Assembly: GCA_037833965.1 (NCBI GenBank)
Contig: AP031352.1
Coordinates: 30,878,501-30,942,500 of the forward strand
Direction: 5' to 3'
Length of the DNA: 64,000 bases
Source of the DNA: Marchantia polymorpha subsp. ruderalis
Taxonomy: Eukaryota; Streptophyta; Marchantiopsida; Marchantiales; Marchantiaceae
Shown: piece by piece, positions 34,751 through 48,137 of the stretch
Position numbering within the stretch: position 1 is the first letter of the stretch
How the letters are laid out: each line of letters opens with the position of its first letter
Made by a program: the position numbers and the translations under genes
Notes under the pieces: generated by a model
What the model saw: only the letters and a program-made list of their open reading frames with translations
Told to the model about the DNA's origin: nothing
Databases searched by the model: none

Positions 34751-36440
34751 AGGCAGATTCAAGACCGCGACCTCGGCCCCCGAGGCAGGGGAAGCGCCCG
34801 GCACCAGTCGATTATTCTAGGGAGGCCAGAGGCGCGGATGGGCCACATCGGGCCGTCGGGGGCCGCGCGTCATTAACGCGCGGCCCCGGAAGCGGACGCC
34901 ACAATTTGAAGTTTGAACCGTGAGGCGCCCCGAGGCAGGAACCGAAGAGCGAAGAAGAAGAAGAAGCCCGGGGACGCTCCGGTGGTGCCTTGGTCCGCGC
35001 GCCCTCATGGCTCCGAGAGCTATAAATAGCGGCCGGGGCCGCCTATGCTGCTGCCCCACGGTACGTCGTTCGGATCCCGACCTTCCTCGCCCTGCACTTA
35101 ATGCCGACGAAATGGCATTGGCGCTCATCTCATGATCCCATCCATGCCCCACAACAGTGCTTCTCGACTGCGGTCCGCTCCTTGGACTATTACGACGACG
35201 ACGACGACCCCGTCGCTTATCACATTTTACCAAGTTACACGCTGCTAACTACGCTCGAATAACACCCGACTATATCCACCTAGTACATAGTTAGTTCTTC
35301 GGCCTCAACACCAAAATTCTAATTTTCCACCCGAGCTTCAAACTCCCAAAATGAATCACCAAATTATTCTTTTTCCAGTTACAAAATTAACCAAATTTTT
35401 TAATCCCCAGTTTAATCCCTCATAAGAATATTTACAGGCTCTCTTTAGAAATGACTGCTCGAGTGGGATTGGATACAGTTGCGCAGATACTGTGTACAGG
35501 CAATGAGATGGATCATGTCAGAGTTCAGTAATATGCTCCGGAGAGAAAGTGGAACCGAGTAATACACCGAAGCGGAGGATGGGCAGACCCATGAGCCACA
35601 CGTAAGTCCGGACCGGACAAAGTACCGGAAATAGTGGACTGGGCTCAGTGAGGCCAACCCGGTTGATTCGATCTCTTTAGTCGGCCATATCCGCATCGCA
35701 TGATTCCACAGTCGACGACGCTCCGGTCGCCCTTATCTACTGCGACAACGCAGGAATCTTGGGCTGTCTGTGCGCTTGTCGGAGCCGGGAGCGGATTCGG
35801 GGCTGTCCGTGATACGAGCACCGGCCGGCTCCCCCCACGGGTGTTGGGGTTGACGACAAGTCCCCGGCCCCAGCCGGTGTCCGGCGACCGGCGACCTGCA
35901 AGTCTTCTCTATACTCTCGGTATTCATCCGACGGCTCTCCTCGTGCAGTTCGGGGCCGGGGGGAGGAGGAGGAGGAGGAAGATTCAGCGTTGAAGTCTTT
36001 CCGGCCTGTGAGGCAGGACCAGCCCCGATTGGGTCGACGACGTCCAATGAGAGCTTGGCAGGTCTTCGGATGCGTGGGCAGAGCTCAGAACTCGGGGAGG
36101 ATCATTCCGTGGTGGATTTCATGCACGATGATAGAATCGAATGAGAATGACCGAGGGTGGGGGGGAGGACGATGGAGCATGTTTCTCATTCGGATTTGCA
36201 CCACCTTTCATGACAGTGAATGGGGCTGGACTGGGATGGGATGGACCGGGGCGCTGGTGGGCGCGGGCAATCATTTTGGATTCCGATCTTGTAATTCCTT
36301 GGAGTCGAGGACAGTCAATCACTGTCTGGACTCATTGTTGTCAGCGAGAGTGGGTGGTCGATGACTCGTCGCCGGTAATATATTTCATGAGCAGATTTAC
36401 GAGAGATATGGCTTCCTGGTCCCCCGGTGATAATAAATGA
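34750..36440. other. GC-rich islands without a recognised coding gene
   Basis: GC- and CpG-rich sequence in two patches (34750-35220 and 35700-36430) flanking a TATA box. It contains a GAA microsatellite at about 34949-34967 and site-II-like TGGGCC at 34839-34844. Several overlapping open frames on both strands are low-complexity (Arg/Pro/Ser/Gly-rich), as expected from composition alone. May be a promoter plus leader of a non-coding or unrecognised transcript. Confidence 0.4.
35021..35028 (+). promoter_or_regulatory. Perfect TATA box in a GC-rich island
   Basis: TATAAATA flanked by GC-rich sequence (GAGC...GCGGCC), the classic plant core-promoter context. A start would be expected around 35050-35060. 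TGGGCC (site II type) lies about 180 bases upstream. No convincing coding region follows, so the product is unknown. Confidence 0.5.
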
Positions 36441-38563
36441 GTGCTTGTTCTAGTTCGGCTGGGGGTTGCGAAATAATACTCGTGCTTGTGCGCTCGGTTT
36501 ACATGGGTGAAGATGGGAAATATCAGGCGGGGAGTGTGTTATGTGTGGGGTTGTACATCAGCTTGAAGTGGAAAGGAAAGATTGCCGATCTTTTTCGAGG
36601 ACGGTGACGCTAGATTTGTGACGCTGTTGGAGGTACATCACAACACGAGGAGCCTTCGCCGATGATTATCCCTACTTGAATACACATGTGCCCTAATGCC
36701 AAAAGAGTCTACGGATTTTTCACCATATAATCAGTCGGACATTCTCACTTTGGTTCAAGTGTCAAAAGCGAAGATCTAGTCAATGATAGTAAGTGACGCC
36801 TCGAGGACATCAACCCCTTGGATTAAAAATTTCTTCGGTTTCCTATCTCCACCATAAACAACGATGTGGGAGGACATTCATGCACATGCCACTTTGATTC
36901 CCTCGCCCCCCACCCAACTCTCTTTTCTTCTTTTCCTCCAGTCTCGACGATAGAGCAATTCTTGTCAAGGTGCTCTGTACTATCAGAATTATTCATTGTG
37001 TGTACACAACAAAACATGCACTGGTTTGATTCCTGCAACTGAAATTAATGCGAAATCGTCGCACCGCATGGACAGATCTTGTTCTATTCTATAAGCTTTT
37101 GAGTTCAACTCTAGGGAAATTTGGACCATAAATTCTATTCTTTCCTTATGTTTTGTTAAACAGCGAAGTTTGACTCACTGCTAACATGCATCGAGTCATT
37201 TCAGAGCACGCTTTGTTCGCATCAGTTTTTTACACTCGATACAAGAAGATCGAGGAATTAGTCCAAGCGGATTGGTACTCGAAGACCACCTACATGCGAT
37301 CACAGCGCAATGTCCCACCACTAGCTGTCTTCACGAATATCTCGGGGCCATCATGAAAAACTGCTGTTTACAATACGCAAAGTTACACCTCAATAAGGTT
37401 GAGTTTCTTTTGATCTTTCACAGCGATTGCACAGAGTAATTACATTTCACGAAGGTAAACCGAAGGTTTGAGAACACTCTCTTGTTTATCAATGTTTGTA
37501 CACTTCATAATATGAAGGAAACTATTTTTAGAATACTTCAAAGACCAATTTTTAATAATAATTTTTTGTTATGATATTTTAGAATCTAACATCTTTTACT
37601 TGATTTGATGTTATTTTCATCAGATTAAAATATTTTAAAGAGAATGCGTAGGCAAATATAATTCGAAAATAAACCTTTTACTGTAAGCACAATTTCAACA
37701 CGTTGAAGTTTGTTTAGCGTAGTACTCATTACTTGCATGAAAAAATCTTAGATCAATCAATATGCATTGGACATATATATCAAATATTAAATATTTTAAT
37801 TGCTCCAGAAAAGTTAACTTATAAACCCTCCGTTCTCTATAAAGTTATGTTAACTTTACGATTATAAAAAAATATTTTAAATACAGATAAGAAATTTTTT
37901 TTTTCTAACATTACATTAAAATAATTACATATTTGAGACATATCGAATATGCATGAAATATTTTTTAAAAGATTGATCTACATGTATCTACTTGTAATAA
38001 ATAGAAAATTTGTTGTTCTTTTTATTACTGTATGGATAGCATGCCAACATTGTAATGAGTTAAGATTAGGAAAACATGTTTTTTGAATACGGAGTAATAA
38101 AATCTGGCCTCAAGAGATAACTCTAACTTCTTCTTACAATGATTTCGATATTATTTTAATCTCGAATCCATGATCATCAGGGTATAAAAATCATGTCAAA
38201 ACCAATCTCAAGATTAAAAGAAATTGTGGACGGCATCTTTGACATTTTGTGAGAGAGTAAACAATAAACAAGAATATAGAATATCATGTGGCATGACTAT
38301 CATTTCTTTTCTACTTTTGTATAGTTAGATCTGTTGCTTTATAGAGATCACTAGAACTGTAATAAAAAAAATCCCAAACACATAAAGTGATGATTTTTCA
38401 AACGCTAGTGTAATTTTAAAATATTTTGACTTAGAAGCTTTTGACATTTAAAATGAATTATGACATAAATTTTCAAAATGATATTATTGGTATGCTATTA
38501 GGTCCACTTACCCATCATCTTAGGGTCTTCTGATCCTGGTTGCTATTTAGTTGTTAAAAAATC
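36441..38563. other. Intergenic sequence, increasingly AT-rich, no gene
   Basis: Composition falls to strongly AT-rich between 37480 and 38500. Short biased open frames only; no RNA gene or repeat recognised. Confidence 0.5.
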
Positions 38564-38902
38564 GGGCTAGACTAGGGCACACCCGTTTTTGCTACGGCCA
38601 CACCCACTACATACACACAACTGATTGCGCGTCAAAGCACGCATCACCTCAAACCCAACTGCTAAATCGAGTTAAATCCACGAGGCAGAGGAGAGCGTAG
38701 CGAGAGGCTTCGAGAGTCACGGGGCCGATGCGGACGTCGTTGTCTCCCGCTTTGCTGCCGCTTGTACCGCTTTGCGTAGTGGCAAAAGTGCGCTTGGGTT
38801 GTAGCAGCAGTGCATTTGGGTAGTAGCAAAAGCGGGCATGGACATGGTAATGAGCGGGCCGGTGTGGCCGTAGCAAAAGCGGGTGTAGCCCTAGTCTGCC
38901 CC
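38564..38902. mobile_element. Non-autonomous Mutator-like element (MITE), 339 bp
   Basis: Terminal inverted repeats of about 42 bp lie at 38564-38605 and 38860-38902. They begin GGGCTAGACTAGGGC and GGGGCAGACTAGGGC and share GCTACGGCCACACC, differing by three substitutions and one indel. The element is flanked by a perfect 9-bp direct repeat, TAAAAAATC, at 38555-38563 and 38903-38911. A 9-bp target duplication with long G-starting inverted repeats is the signature of the Mutator (MULE) superfamily. The GC-richer interior has no transposase and repeats the GTAGCAAAAGCGGG phrase of the ends, so it must be mobilised in trans. Insertion in AT-rich DNA; perfect flanks suggest it is fairly recent. 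Confidence 0.85.
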
Positions 38903-38911
38903 TAAAAAATC

Positions 38912-39626
38912 AGAACACCATCAAATCTACACCTCTAAGTTTGGCTTTTGATAAACCAATCAAATTGCAAGTCAAACAATCAAGTTGCACAACACATAAC
39001 ATTGTTAATCTCAAAACACCTGTTCAGCGCGAGTATGCCAATGTTCTATATGGTGGGTAGAACTTATGTGATTTTTTGATATATTAAGTTGCTATACGGA
39101 TGTATTTTACATGGGTCTAAGATGTAGAATCATCACTACTATAACTATGGATTTTAATATTGAAACTTTGATGCATCATGTCCCATTGAAACACCATAGT
39201 GCATTCTGAGTATATCAAGACAAGAGGATTAATCTTCATAAGCTGCCCCGTACGCCCACTAAAACGAACAGAATCCATAGGTCACTGAACTCCTGCGCCA
39301 TCAGAAAGGTCATGAATAACCATCACAAACATTAATGTAGTGAGTCAGTGAGGGCAATGTCGAAGACATCTTGGGCACGATAGTCGTTCCGAGCTTTTCG
39401 GGCAGAATATCTACAAGCTCTCTGGTTCTAAGAACAGACCAGAAAAGTATAATTACTAAGGCACTGATTAGATCCACAAGAACATTGTTTCTTTCGCAGC
39501 TTTTGCCGCCTACGAGAAAGAATGAATGCACCGAGGGCAGACTTGCCTTGGAAATCAGCGGGTCCAGAGCTGTGCATGCGGTAACTGGGAGGACGAAGGA
39601 AGTGGCGCCGAGCACGCTGTACAATC

Positions 39627-39665
<39 letters not shown>

Positions 39666-42600
39666 GGCATCGGCTTTCATGATTCCAGACTTCCGGTACG
39701 ACTTTTTCGAGGTGGCTGTCTTGATAGCAACGATCTTGCAGCTGCTTTCGGACATGAAGGCCGCATCGCTTTTGGATCGTGCCGCCAACAAGCCATCAAC
39801 TTAACGATGAGCTTTCCATTCCACGGAGGCGGAGGTTTGATTACACTCGTCGACTCCTTGTCTCCGAGCTCGCCCATCTGTCCAACAAACTGCGGGAAAG
39901 AAGAACAGCTTTCCGAGAATTCGCTTTGCGGAACCACCTGATCAGGACTCTGATAGAAGTACCCCTGGACGAGACAGATCACAAAACGAGAAGCATGATC
40001 AGTATAACTTCGATTCACCGTACATTCTTAACTGCTAGTTCATACTCCACTGCCCTTGGCCTCGTCGACCAGTTTGAAGTCATGCATATCCATACCGCCC
40101 ACCATTAGCGTTAGCCAACGCTATTGGTGTGCTCGTTGCATTGAATCTTACTAATAACTCATGGATGGAAAGAAGAAACTATTGAGGGTATATTCCCATG
40201 TTACCATATGCACTTACGACGAAGACGTGCTATCCGCTTTGACCTAAACCGTGCCAGATGATCTTCTTGTTCCCAGTCTTACACCCAAAGTCATGCAATG
40301 TTTAGAATGCGGATGTATCTTCTGGTTCCTTATCCAAAAAGACATGAAAGGCTTCTTGAATTCCGTGCTCGAGGAGGTCTCTAGTACCACTAAAAGAAGA
40401 TCGAAACCCCTAAGAACGAGAATTTGGATGCACCTATTGGAACAGTGGATGCAACAAGACTTGTCCATTAGAGCCTCCACCGTCTCGGCGCTAGGGCATC
40501 CCAATCCAGTGATGAGTTTTTGAAGGTGCCTCCAAGACTATCAAACGGAATCAATAAACTATTAGGGCGCAAAAGGAATGGCGGCTGAGGTGACTTTTTC
40601 AGAAAAATGTTCACCTGCCACCAGGCTCCGGGTCCAGTGTCGACGAGGAGTGCCGTGAAAACAGAATTTGGTCTTTTTCTTCAGCTCCAACTCAGACCTT
40701 CGATCATTGGGACGCTAACCAGTCAGGCGTGAGAATTCACTAATTCTCATGGCCTGCAGACTAAACATCATTGCAAGGACAATTTGGGCAAGCCATATGC
40801 GCTTTGAGGTTGTTGACCGAGATGTGAATAAACAATGATAATGTTAAAACTGATGAAGACGCAGACAAATGATTTACAATGATGTTGATATTAGAGCTAG
40901 AGGAAAAAAAAGGGAAAAAGAGAAAACTGATAGACCTGGTTGGCAGAGTCGGCTATGATGAGATACAACAGCACAAACTTGCAGATGCAAATTATGGCAG
41001 ATTCCCCTTGGATTTCCAGATGAGAGGGAGATGCCGTATACCATATGCTTTGGGTGCAATCTTCCTTACGACATCCAGGAAATTCAGAATCATTGTCAAC
41101 TCTCGACATATAAAGCTGCTCATGTGATTTATGCTGACATCATTTTTATTAATTTTGAAATGCATTCATTCTTGCCTTTCTGTCATTTGAATTTTTCCTG
41201 TTATTTTAATTGTTCGATTTTAGAAATGACATGGAAAACGGAGACGAACAGTTCGCGAGGGAAACTCGGTTCACTGAAATGCCTATATAATTGAACAAAG
41301 ATGAAACCAGCAGAGTAATTTAGTCCAACATCAATCACTTTAGATGCTCTCCATGTTTCGTGACACAACTTTCACTCACATCTTCACCATCACTGATGTT
41401 GTTGAACTGGATGATATAATCGAAAGTCGCCATTCATTTTTGATTCACTAAAACATCCCAACCAGCATGTAAATAGCAAAACGTTGATGTACGGTGTCAG
41501 GGTTCTTACATTCCGTCATCTAAAAAGCAGCTCGTCTCGGGTGAGTCTTTTGAAAGAAGTACTATCTCGCAATGGACCAGATTCATCTGGTTCGGCTTCT
41601 GTAATAGCATTGAAACTCATGCAGAGCGTCAAACTCGGCGAAAACATGAGTATTAGCATCAAACGTCCATAGGAAGAAAGGATGGGGAGAGAGAGGGCTC
41701 CAAGGCATGCTTACCACCTGGCAGTCGCTTTAGGAAACGCAGTTCAGCTCATTATAGACAAAAAAGAAAAAGGAAGAAGGAAGGCCAGAAGACGGACGAA
41801 AAAGTAAGAACGGATGCGATGTGAAAATGGGAAAAGCTATTGGAAGGAGCATCTTTCGACTTGTAAGTATTCGCAAGTCGCGCCTGACCTCGATGGTCGA
41901 TATCAAATCAAAATAGAGACACTGAACAAAGTGGTTTGGGTCGGAGGAACACAACAAAAATTTCATGATGAGCAAGATCAGAGGACAAAGATATGGCATC
42001 ACATTGTCACCTCCTTGCGCAACGTTCGTCATTATGCATTACCCATCCATCCCACCCAAAAGTGGGTCGCTCACTTCGTCGTGTCATCCACTGCCGTGTA
42101 CAACTCCTGTACTTGAAACCTTCCTTGTGCAAATACTGATCACGACAGACTTTGGACCCTCCTCCATCTTTATCTCTCGGTCACCTCGGGCCACTAAACG
42201 GGGATTCAAACTGAAAGGTATCATTCAAGCTTTTAAGCGTTTAAAAAGTGCTGTGATCAAGTGACGCGAGGAACAGAACGATGCTCGCAGAAATAATAGA
42301 TCGATTGATTATATGAGCTCGAATTCTGATGAATATGAACCCTATCTATTTAATACTGGACGGTTTATATTCTGTCAGGTAAGTATCTCCTTTCCTGAAA
42401 GCATCTTTTCAAGTGAATACGACTTATGATTTGTGATCGAAGTGAGAGAGCCACAAGGGATGAAAGGATTAGAGGGGTCAACTGTCCTGCAAGAGCCTGA
42501 AATAGGCCACCGGGACGTAAGAAATAGGGAGATGGAAAACTTTTTCAAGAACAAAGATTTGGTATCTCTTTCAAACCGCAAAGCTTGATCATGAAAACAT

Positions 42601-43010
42601 CATCATTTTTTCTTTAAGCGGGCATGCAAAAGTGGCATATTTGTCTCGTTACCTCTCCCAAAAAGTTTTCTTTCTGACCGTGGCAGATGAATTAATCCAA
42701 TATTGGGGCCGATCGTACTCGATGATATGCCCCTTTGTCTGAGGCCCCATGCTGAAGGAGTAGCACTCTCCTCTCGTCCGGCGCACTTGTAACGCATGGT
42801 ATTGAAAACAAGTCTTCCAAATCGAAAACCCATCCACCTCTTCGGGGTAGAACCGAGATGGTAGAATGGGGCTAGGATCCAATAGAATCCCATTAGGATC
42901 GCCATGGGAAATATATCACTCTGCACCTTAAAATATCCTGCCTATCGACATCAATCTGGCTGAAGACCACTGGAGCATCGCCTAAAGCGATTGCTCTGCA
43001 TTGTATTGAA
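38912..43010. other. Intergenic region, no gene recognised
   Basis: Mixed composition with short open frames on both strands, none recognised. It includes a TC microsatellite (39631-39658). Sequence at 40240-40520 keeps overlapping open frames on both strands but has no family signature. Likely transposon relics. Confidence 0.4.
39631..39658 (+). repeat. (TC)14 microsatellite
   Basis: Fourteen uninterrupted TC units. Confidence 0.95.
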
Positions 43011-43433
43011 GTGCGTAAGGCTTCAAATATCCTGTATCATGATGATGATGATGCTGATAATTCCGGATCATCGGTCTCTGCAATGTTGCGTCGTCGAGTG
43101 TCGAAGGCGGGGCACTCCCGGCTGACGGAGCACCGCAAGCAAAGATTGCGCCGGCCTCGTCTCCAAGTCTCGGACAAACCTTATGATCGAATTAACCCCA
43201 AGGCACCTGCGGATCTGGCGCCATCGCACAGCTCTACGCACGGTTCATCGCACGGTTCTTTGCAGTCGATTTCTCCGCTCCCTTCGTCCCAAAATACTCG
43301 TCCGGTCTTCAAACTTTTCTACTTCCAGTGTCCCACTTCTCAAAAGACAAAAGGGACAAATTTGTTTCTTATTTTCCTTCTTTCAAAAGACTTTATATTT
43401 GATGTGTCACTTATGTGGCATCCCTTGAAATGA
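43011..43433 (+). other. Open frame of 140 codons, doubtful gene
   Basis: An ATG-initiated frame whose first 100 codons lie in a local GC-richer patch. The peptide has an acidic run (DDDDAD), a basic Arg/Lys-rich middle and a Ser/His-rich segment, then turns hydrophobic where the DNA becomes AT-rich. No family recognised. No neighbouring promoter motif or splice evidence; it may be chance or a gene fragment. Confidence 0.15.
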
Positions 43434-45080
43434 ATTGGCCTCCAAGTTTTGCCAGTTTCAACATTCCTTGTCCATCTTGCCAACTCTTCAATAATAATTT
43501 ATGCACTTCAAAGCATATATCACAATGATGGGAAATTTCATTGTACAAGCTAGTTATGAGACAAACAGTTTTTTGATTTCTTAATTTAGATGATATTTAA
43601 GTAATCGAACACTATATATCTCTTTCAGTCAACATACTATGGTAGATAGTGTATCGATTATTCTGATTTATTTCACATAGCATATGTTTATTGTTATACA
43701 CATATCACTAGCCATCGTCAGTCATAGAAAAATATTATGTCAACTGATGCAGCATAAAATGCTACAGTTATTTATAAGCTTTTATAATTTGATAGCTCAA
43801 ACATTGTAAGCAGAGTATAGAGGTTTATACATCGTATCACGATTCTATCGGAAACTAGATCATGGCATCCATTATTTTATTCCTTTATAAAAAAAATTTA
43901 CTTCAAATTATTATTCTGTAAAATGATTTTTTCAAATATCTACTAATTTCACATTACACACAAACTTACATAGATTTGTGTGTAATTTATTACAAGAATT
44001 TACCAGTTTTCATTAATACACTTATGAACATTTCTTTGTATAGATGGAAATTTTACTAACTAACTAAATTTATTTATATCTTACATATTTTTCTGACATT
44101 TACGGTTTAGTCATTTAATTGTTACTTATTTTATTGATGTAAGTATAATGAAAATTATTCAAAATTTGGAAATATTTCAATAACTAATATGAACATAGCA
44201 GAAATCAATAATGTTAACAAATAATAATCTAATAATTTATTTCACCCATAAAAATCCTGATAATTAATTGCACCATGTATAGTACTAGAAGAATGTCATA
44301 TGTGTATACAATTTTGACCGATTTCATTTTCTTTCAGTCACTAACCGCACAATAACATCATTGCGAGATGAGAAAATCCTACACGGTGATTTTTCAGCAA
44401 GCAAGAATAAAAGTATTGACCAATCTGAGCTGAATCTGAAAAATTGAGGTTTAAAGTTTATGCCCTAAACATATGAATTTCGAAGACTTTAACATTGGAT
44501 TAAGCGCATGTAAACGTACAAGTAAGATACATATGGTCATTAGATGTTGACTTTATGTCAATAACATCAATCCATAAGGTAAGGAAAGAAATGTATATAA
44601 ACGACGTGACAGAAAAGAGGTAAGGATTGTTATGGGATTGTACATTTAACATTTTTGTTAAGTTTATTTCAGTTTACTTGAATTATAGCTATGCAGGCTT
44701 CAAGACTTAAAAGTGAAAATTCTTCTTTTAGAGTTATTAATCTTATCATATATGAATACTCCCAGTGATTTATCAAATAAAAATAATGGGACCTTTTATA
44801 TAACATATGTTGGTTTTCTCAATATGTGCAACATAATGAAGATAGTTTACAGATAGAGTTACTCTTTTTTTAGTCATTTACTTTACTTCTGGAACCGTTT
44901 TTTCCTTAGCTTCCTTTATTGATTCTGAAGGGAATCTGTCTTCGATAGATTAAAAAGAGTGATAAGGATTAGTTCACAAGACTGAGAGGTTGAGATGTCG
45001 TCACATGAGCCTCTTCTTCATGCAATACTCTCTAATTACTTTTCTCCGTTTGCATCCTTTTCGGATTGGATGTGTGAATT
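43434..45080. other. AT-rich stretch, no gene
   Basis: Very AT-rich; nothing beyond short AT simple sequence is visible. Confidence 0.6.
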
Positions 45081-45287
45081 GTCCCTACTCGTGTGAGTTG
45101 AAATGAGTGTTCCTTCCTCCTTTCCTTCCATAGATATTCCTTCCATATGGTTTCTTCTCAATCTCAAGTATTACTTGGTGGCCTGGTTTCTTGCCGTGAG
45201 AGTTTACACCAAAGCTACAAATGAATGCCGATGTAAAAGCTCGATATCTCCTGACCTTGGAGATGACTTCACTGCAAATGTCGCTCC

Positions 45288-45557
45288 CTAAAGTGATATC
45301 TGTGAAATGGATGTGGTGCACTTTGTGCCAACACAATCATTTGCAATGATGTGTTTGTGGTCCACATGAGTGTTTGTTTGGTCCATCTTTTTGATTCTGA
45401 AGTGGAGACAGACGTCTTCAAATTTGATGAACGAATCGGTTTGTTCTTTGTCGAGGAACTTCCGCATAGTCTTCACAAAAAACCTGTCGTTGTGACGCAT
45501 GCCTTGGCCTGAGGCGATCTCCGATCCAAAGTTGGACTCCTCTAGACAAAAAACGCT
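45288..45557 (-). pseudogene. Protein-like fragment, family unknown
   Basis: A 90-codon minus-strand open frame (first ATG at 45500) with balanced amino-acid composition, including KTMRKFLDKEQTDSFIKFED and HFRIKKMDQTNTHVDHKH. After its stop, the neighbouring minus-strand sequence still looks protein-like in another phase. It could be a decayed gene or transposon. Not assigned. Confidence 0.25.
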
Positions 45558-45791
45558 TCAGCAGAAAGTTGGCTTTGCTTCAAAGAATCATAGTCCCGAT
45601 TGAGTAAGGCTTAATATAGCTATGATGCGCTCATCTCTTCGTCGCAAAGGGTCACAGCCTTTCTGATGTTTCATTATTCCTTCACGTGAGTGGGAAATCC
45701 ATCTCTCCTCGAGCCTTCGTTAGCCAACGAGACCTTGATCTGGATGATGCTAAAAAGTCATGGGTGATGTAAGAACCTCTTCATCAAAAGA

Positions 45792-45950
45792 ATGGAGGCT
45801 GGAGTCGTGCAGATGAGGCCTGCTTTTGACCATACCTTGTCATGCGGGAAAGAGCAAGAGTACAAAGTCCTTGCCATTGGTGAGGCGCGGGAAGCGCTCT
45901 CAAACATCGTGGGACTCCCCCTGAGCTACGTCCAAGTTTGGTATTACTGA
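45792..45950 (+). other. Short protein-like open frame (52 aa), family unknown
   Basis: Reads MEAGVVQMRPAFDHTL then KEQEYKVLAIGEAREALSNI, ending in VQVWYY. Composition resembles real protein rather than random translation and includes an amphipathic helical stretch. No start context or splice partners could be established; it may be a degraded exon or transposon piece. Confidence 0.2.
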
Positions 45951-48117
45951 GTTCCGAGCTTCGATGGCTGCTCTTGCAGCCTGTATGTGGGTATTCTGTG
46001 CACTCATTGTTTCTGTTGGCCGGAACATTTAGTGGAGATCATGTGAATGCCTCCTTTCCAGTTTGTTGAACGAAATGATGCGGAGGAAGATGTTCACGAA
46101 GCTCCAGCCTTGGGCCACTGCTCTTCGCTGTTGATTTTTATTGTTATTTCGTTTAGAGGATTTGAGCTACTTCAGGAAGGTGTTCAACTCCAAGTGAAGA
46201 AGCTTTGTGCGAGCTTCCTTCTACCTGACACCTTGATTAGTTACACCCAGTGTTATATACTGTTTCCTACCATAGCATACTCAATATACACAACTCAATA
46301 AATATATGGTATGAGTTTTTCAGTTTTCAGCATATAGTGTTTGGCGGATTTGTCCTACTGCGTGACCTTCAATCCAGCAGTCTGATTCTAGAAAGTGATG
46401 CTCTTTGGGTTGCACTTAACTGGTATAAAATAAAAGGCTGATGGTTCATGTGACAGCGGATAATCAATGTTTTAATAGCTCTTTATCTATGTACTCTTTC
46501 TAGAAGTTGGACATTATGCATTTTTCGATGCCTGGGTGCTCAGATTCGAGAAACTTCGGTATTGACTGCTAGTGAGAAATTGGTTTCTTTATGGCAATAG
46601 CATGCCATATGAGACGAAACGTGCCTCATACTCTTTAGCAGGGTAGCCATGCACTTTAAGGATTTCGTTCTTGGGAAACCCAAAGTCGAGAACGAGAGAA
46701 AAGTTTGTTGCAAGCTCCTCTGCAGCACTCAAACAAAAAATGGGTATGTTTCAGCCATGGTCTCCAACTTTTGCAGCCGCCCATTGAAGAATATGTCTTG
46801 CCACAAAAGGTGGGCAGACACCGTGGGCATTGAAGCACGAGAAATATTTTGGATCCTGGATGGGTCATGCTGGTTTTTCTTCTTCATCACGAGTCCAAAC
46901 AATGGAACGAACTTTTTTTGTTGTACTGAGCAATGAACTGCCCCTGGGACACATCACATCATGTCACTTGCTTGCACTTCATGGCATCTATTTTGTTTTG
47001 TTATCGCTGTTAGGATCCGTGAGGTACGGTTTATTGGGCAGTACTCTATCCCGGTCCCTACCTACACACCAATAGACATCCATCTCTCACATGCTCTCCA
47101 TATGGCACGACTTCATCTCCTCTCCGACACACGTTTCATCTTGATTTGCTGGAGTTGGTTGTTAGTTTGGGTCGATCTATTTTGCCGGCATTCCTCGTTC
47201 ATTTTGGCCTCTCTTGTGACAAACCTTGTCGTGTCTCTTCGTTCCTTCAGCCTCGAGAACTCTTTCAGACGGCGGTCTCTTTGGCAATCTTACGTAAGGC
47301 ATCGACATTTCGCTCTCGCTGTAGGCATGTGACACCTCCAAGCTATGGAATATCATTTTTCGTTATGGTCCCCACACATAATAAGAAGATCTTCCAAAGT
47401 TGGAACAGAATGAAAGAATTGAAAGAAATTAAATTTATTCATTGCCATAACTCAGTCGTATTTAGCATTTGCCTTATTATCACCCGACCTCTTCTACCCC
47501 ATGACCGGTTGTCTATGTTGAGGTATGCGGGATGGTAAGCTGTATGATTTATGAGAGGCGATCATAGGTGGAAGAGGCTAAGTGGATATGGATTAGGGCG
47601 GCCTTCCAGACTACGGTAGCCTGTAAAGTATGGATCAGCATGATTACAGCTGAGCTGCAATTTGTAGAAGCGGGTACCATAATGGAACCGGCCACTGTCA
47701 GACGGAGAGGATGTCGGTAGAGCTAGTGGTAGCGAGAGATTGGGGTGGTGACAGTAGCCTTTGAGGTTTGCGGCACCTGTTCAACACACACAACAGTAGC
47801 TTGCAGAGGATTGTAAGGAGCATGTATGCACCCTTCCCATCCAACAGCGAGCCCACGAGAGTTTCGTTACAATCGGCATTCCAGTAGGCAACTACACCTT
47901 ATCTACATGTGGCTAGAGGTGACAGGAATGGAAGAATGAGGGGCGGGTTTCAGAACAATGGAATGGAGCCCACTCTCGATCACGGAATGGCCCAACCTCC
48001 GCATGTTAGAAGTACGACGGACCGAGACGACGGCCGCGTTGGGAATGGAAATGGAAATGGAAATTCCTTTCGCTACTTGTAGCGACGTAGTCCGGTTTGT
48101 GATCTAGTCGATAGGGA

Positions 48118-48137
48118 TGGATGTTGTACAACATCCA
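48118..48137. repeat. Perfect 20-bp palindrome
   Basis: TGGATGTTGT followed directly by ACAACATCCA. Both halves are exactly complementary with no spacer. Function unknown. Confidence 0.8.

Noticed and set aside
34921..35135. Small Arg-rich open frame around the orphan TATA box
   Set aside because: It starts upstream of the TATA box, so it would not be in the predicted transcript; composition-driven.
39310..40520. Possible copia-type retrotransposon fragment
   Set aside because: No reverse transcriptase, integrase or RNase H motif (such as YVDD or a DxE pattern) could be found in any frame.
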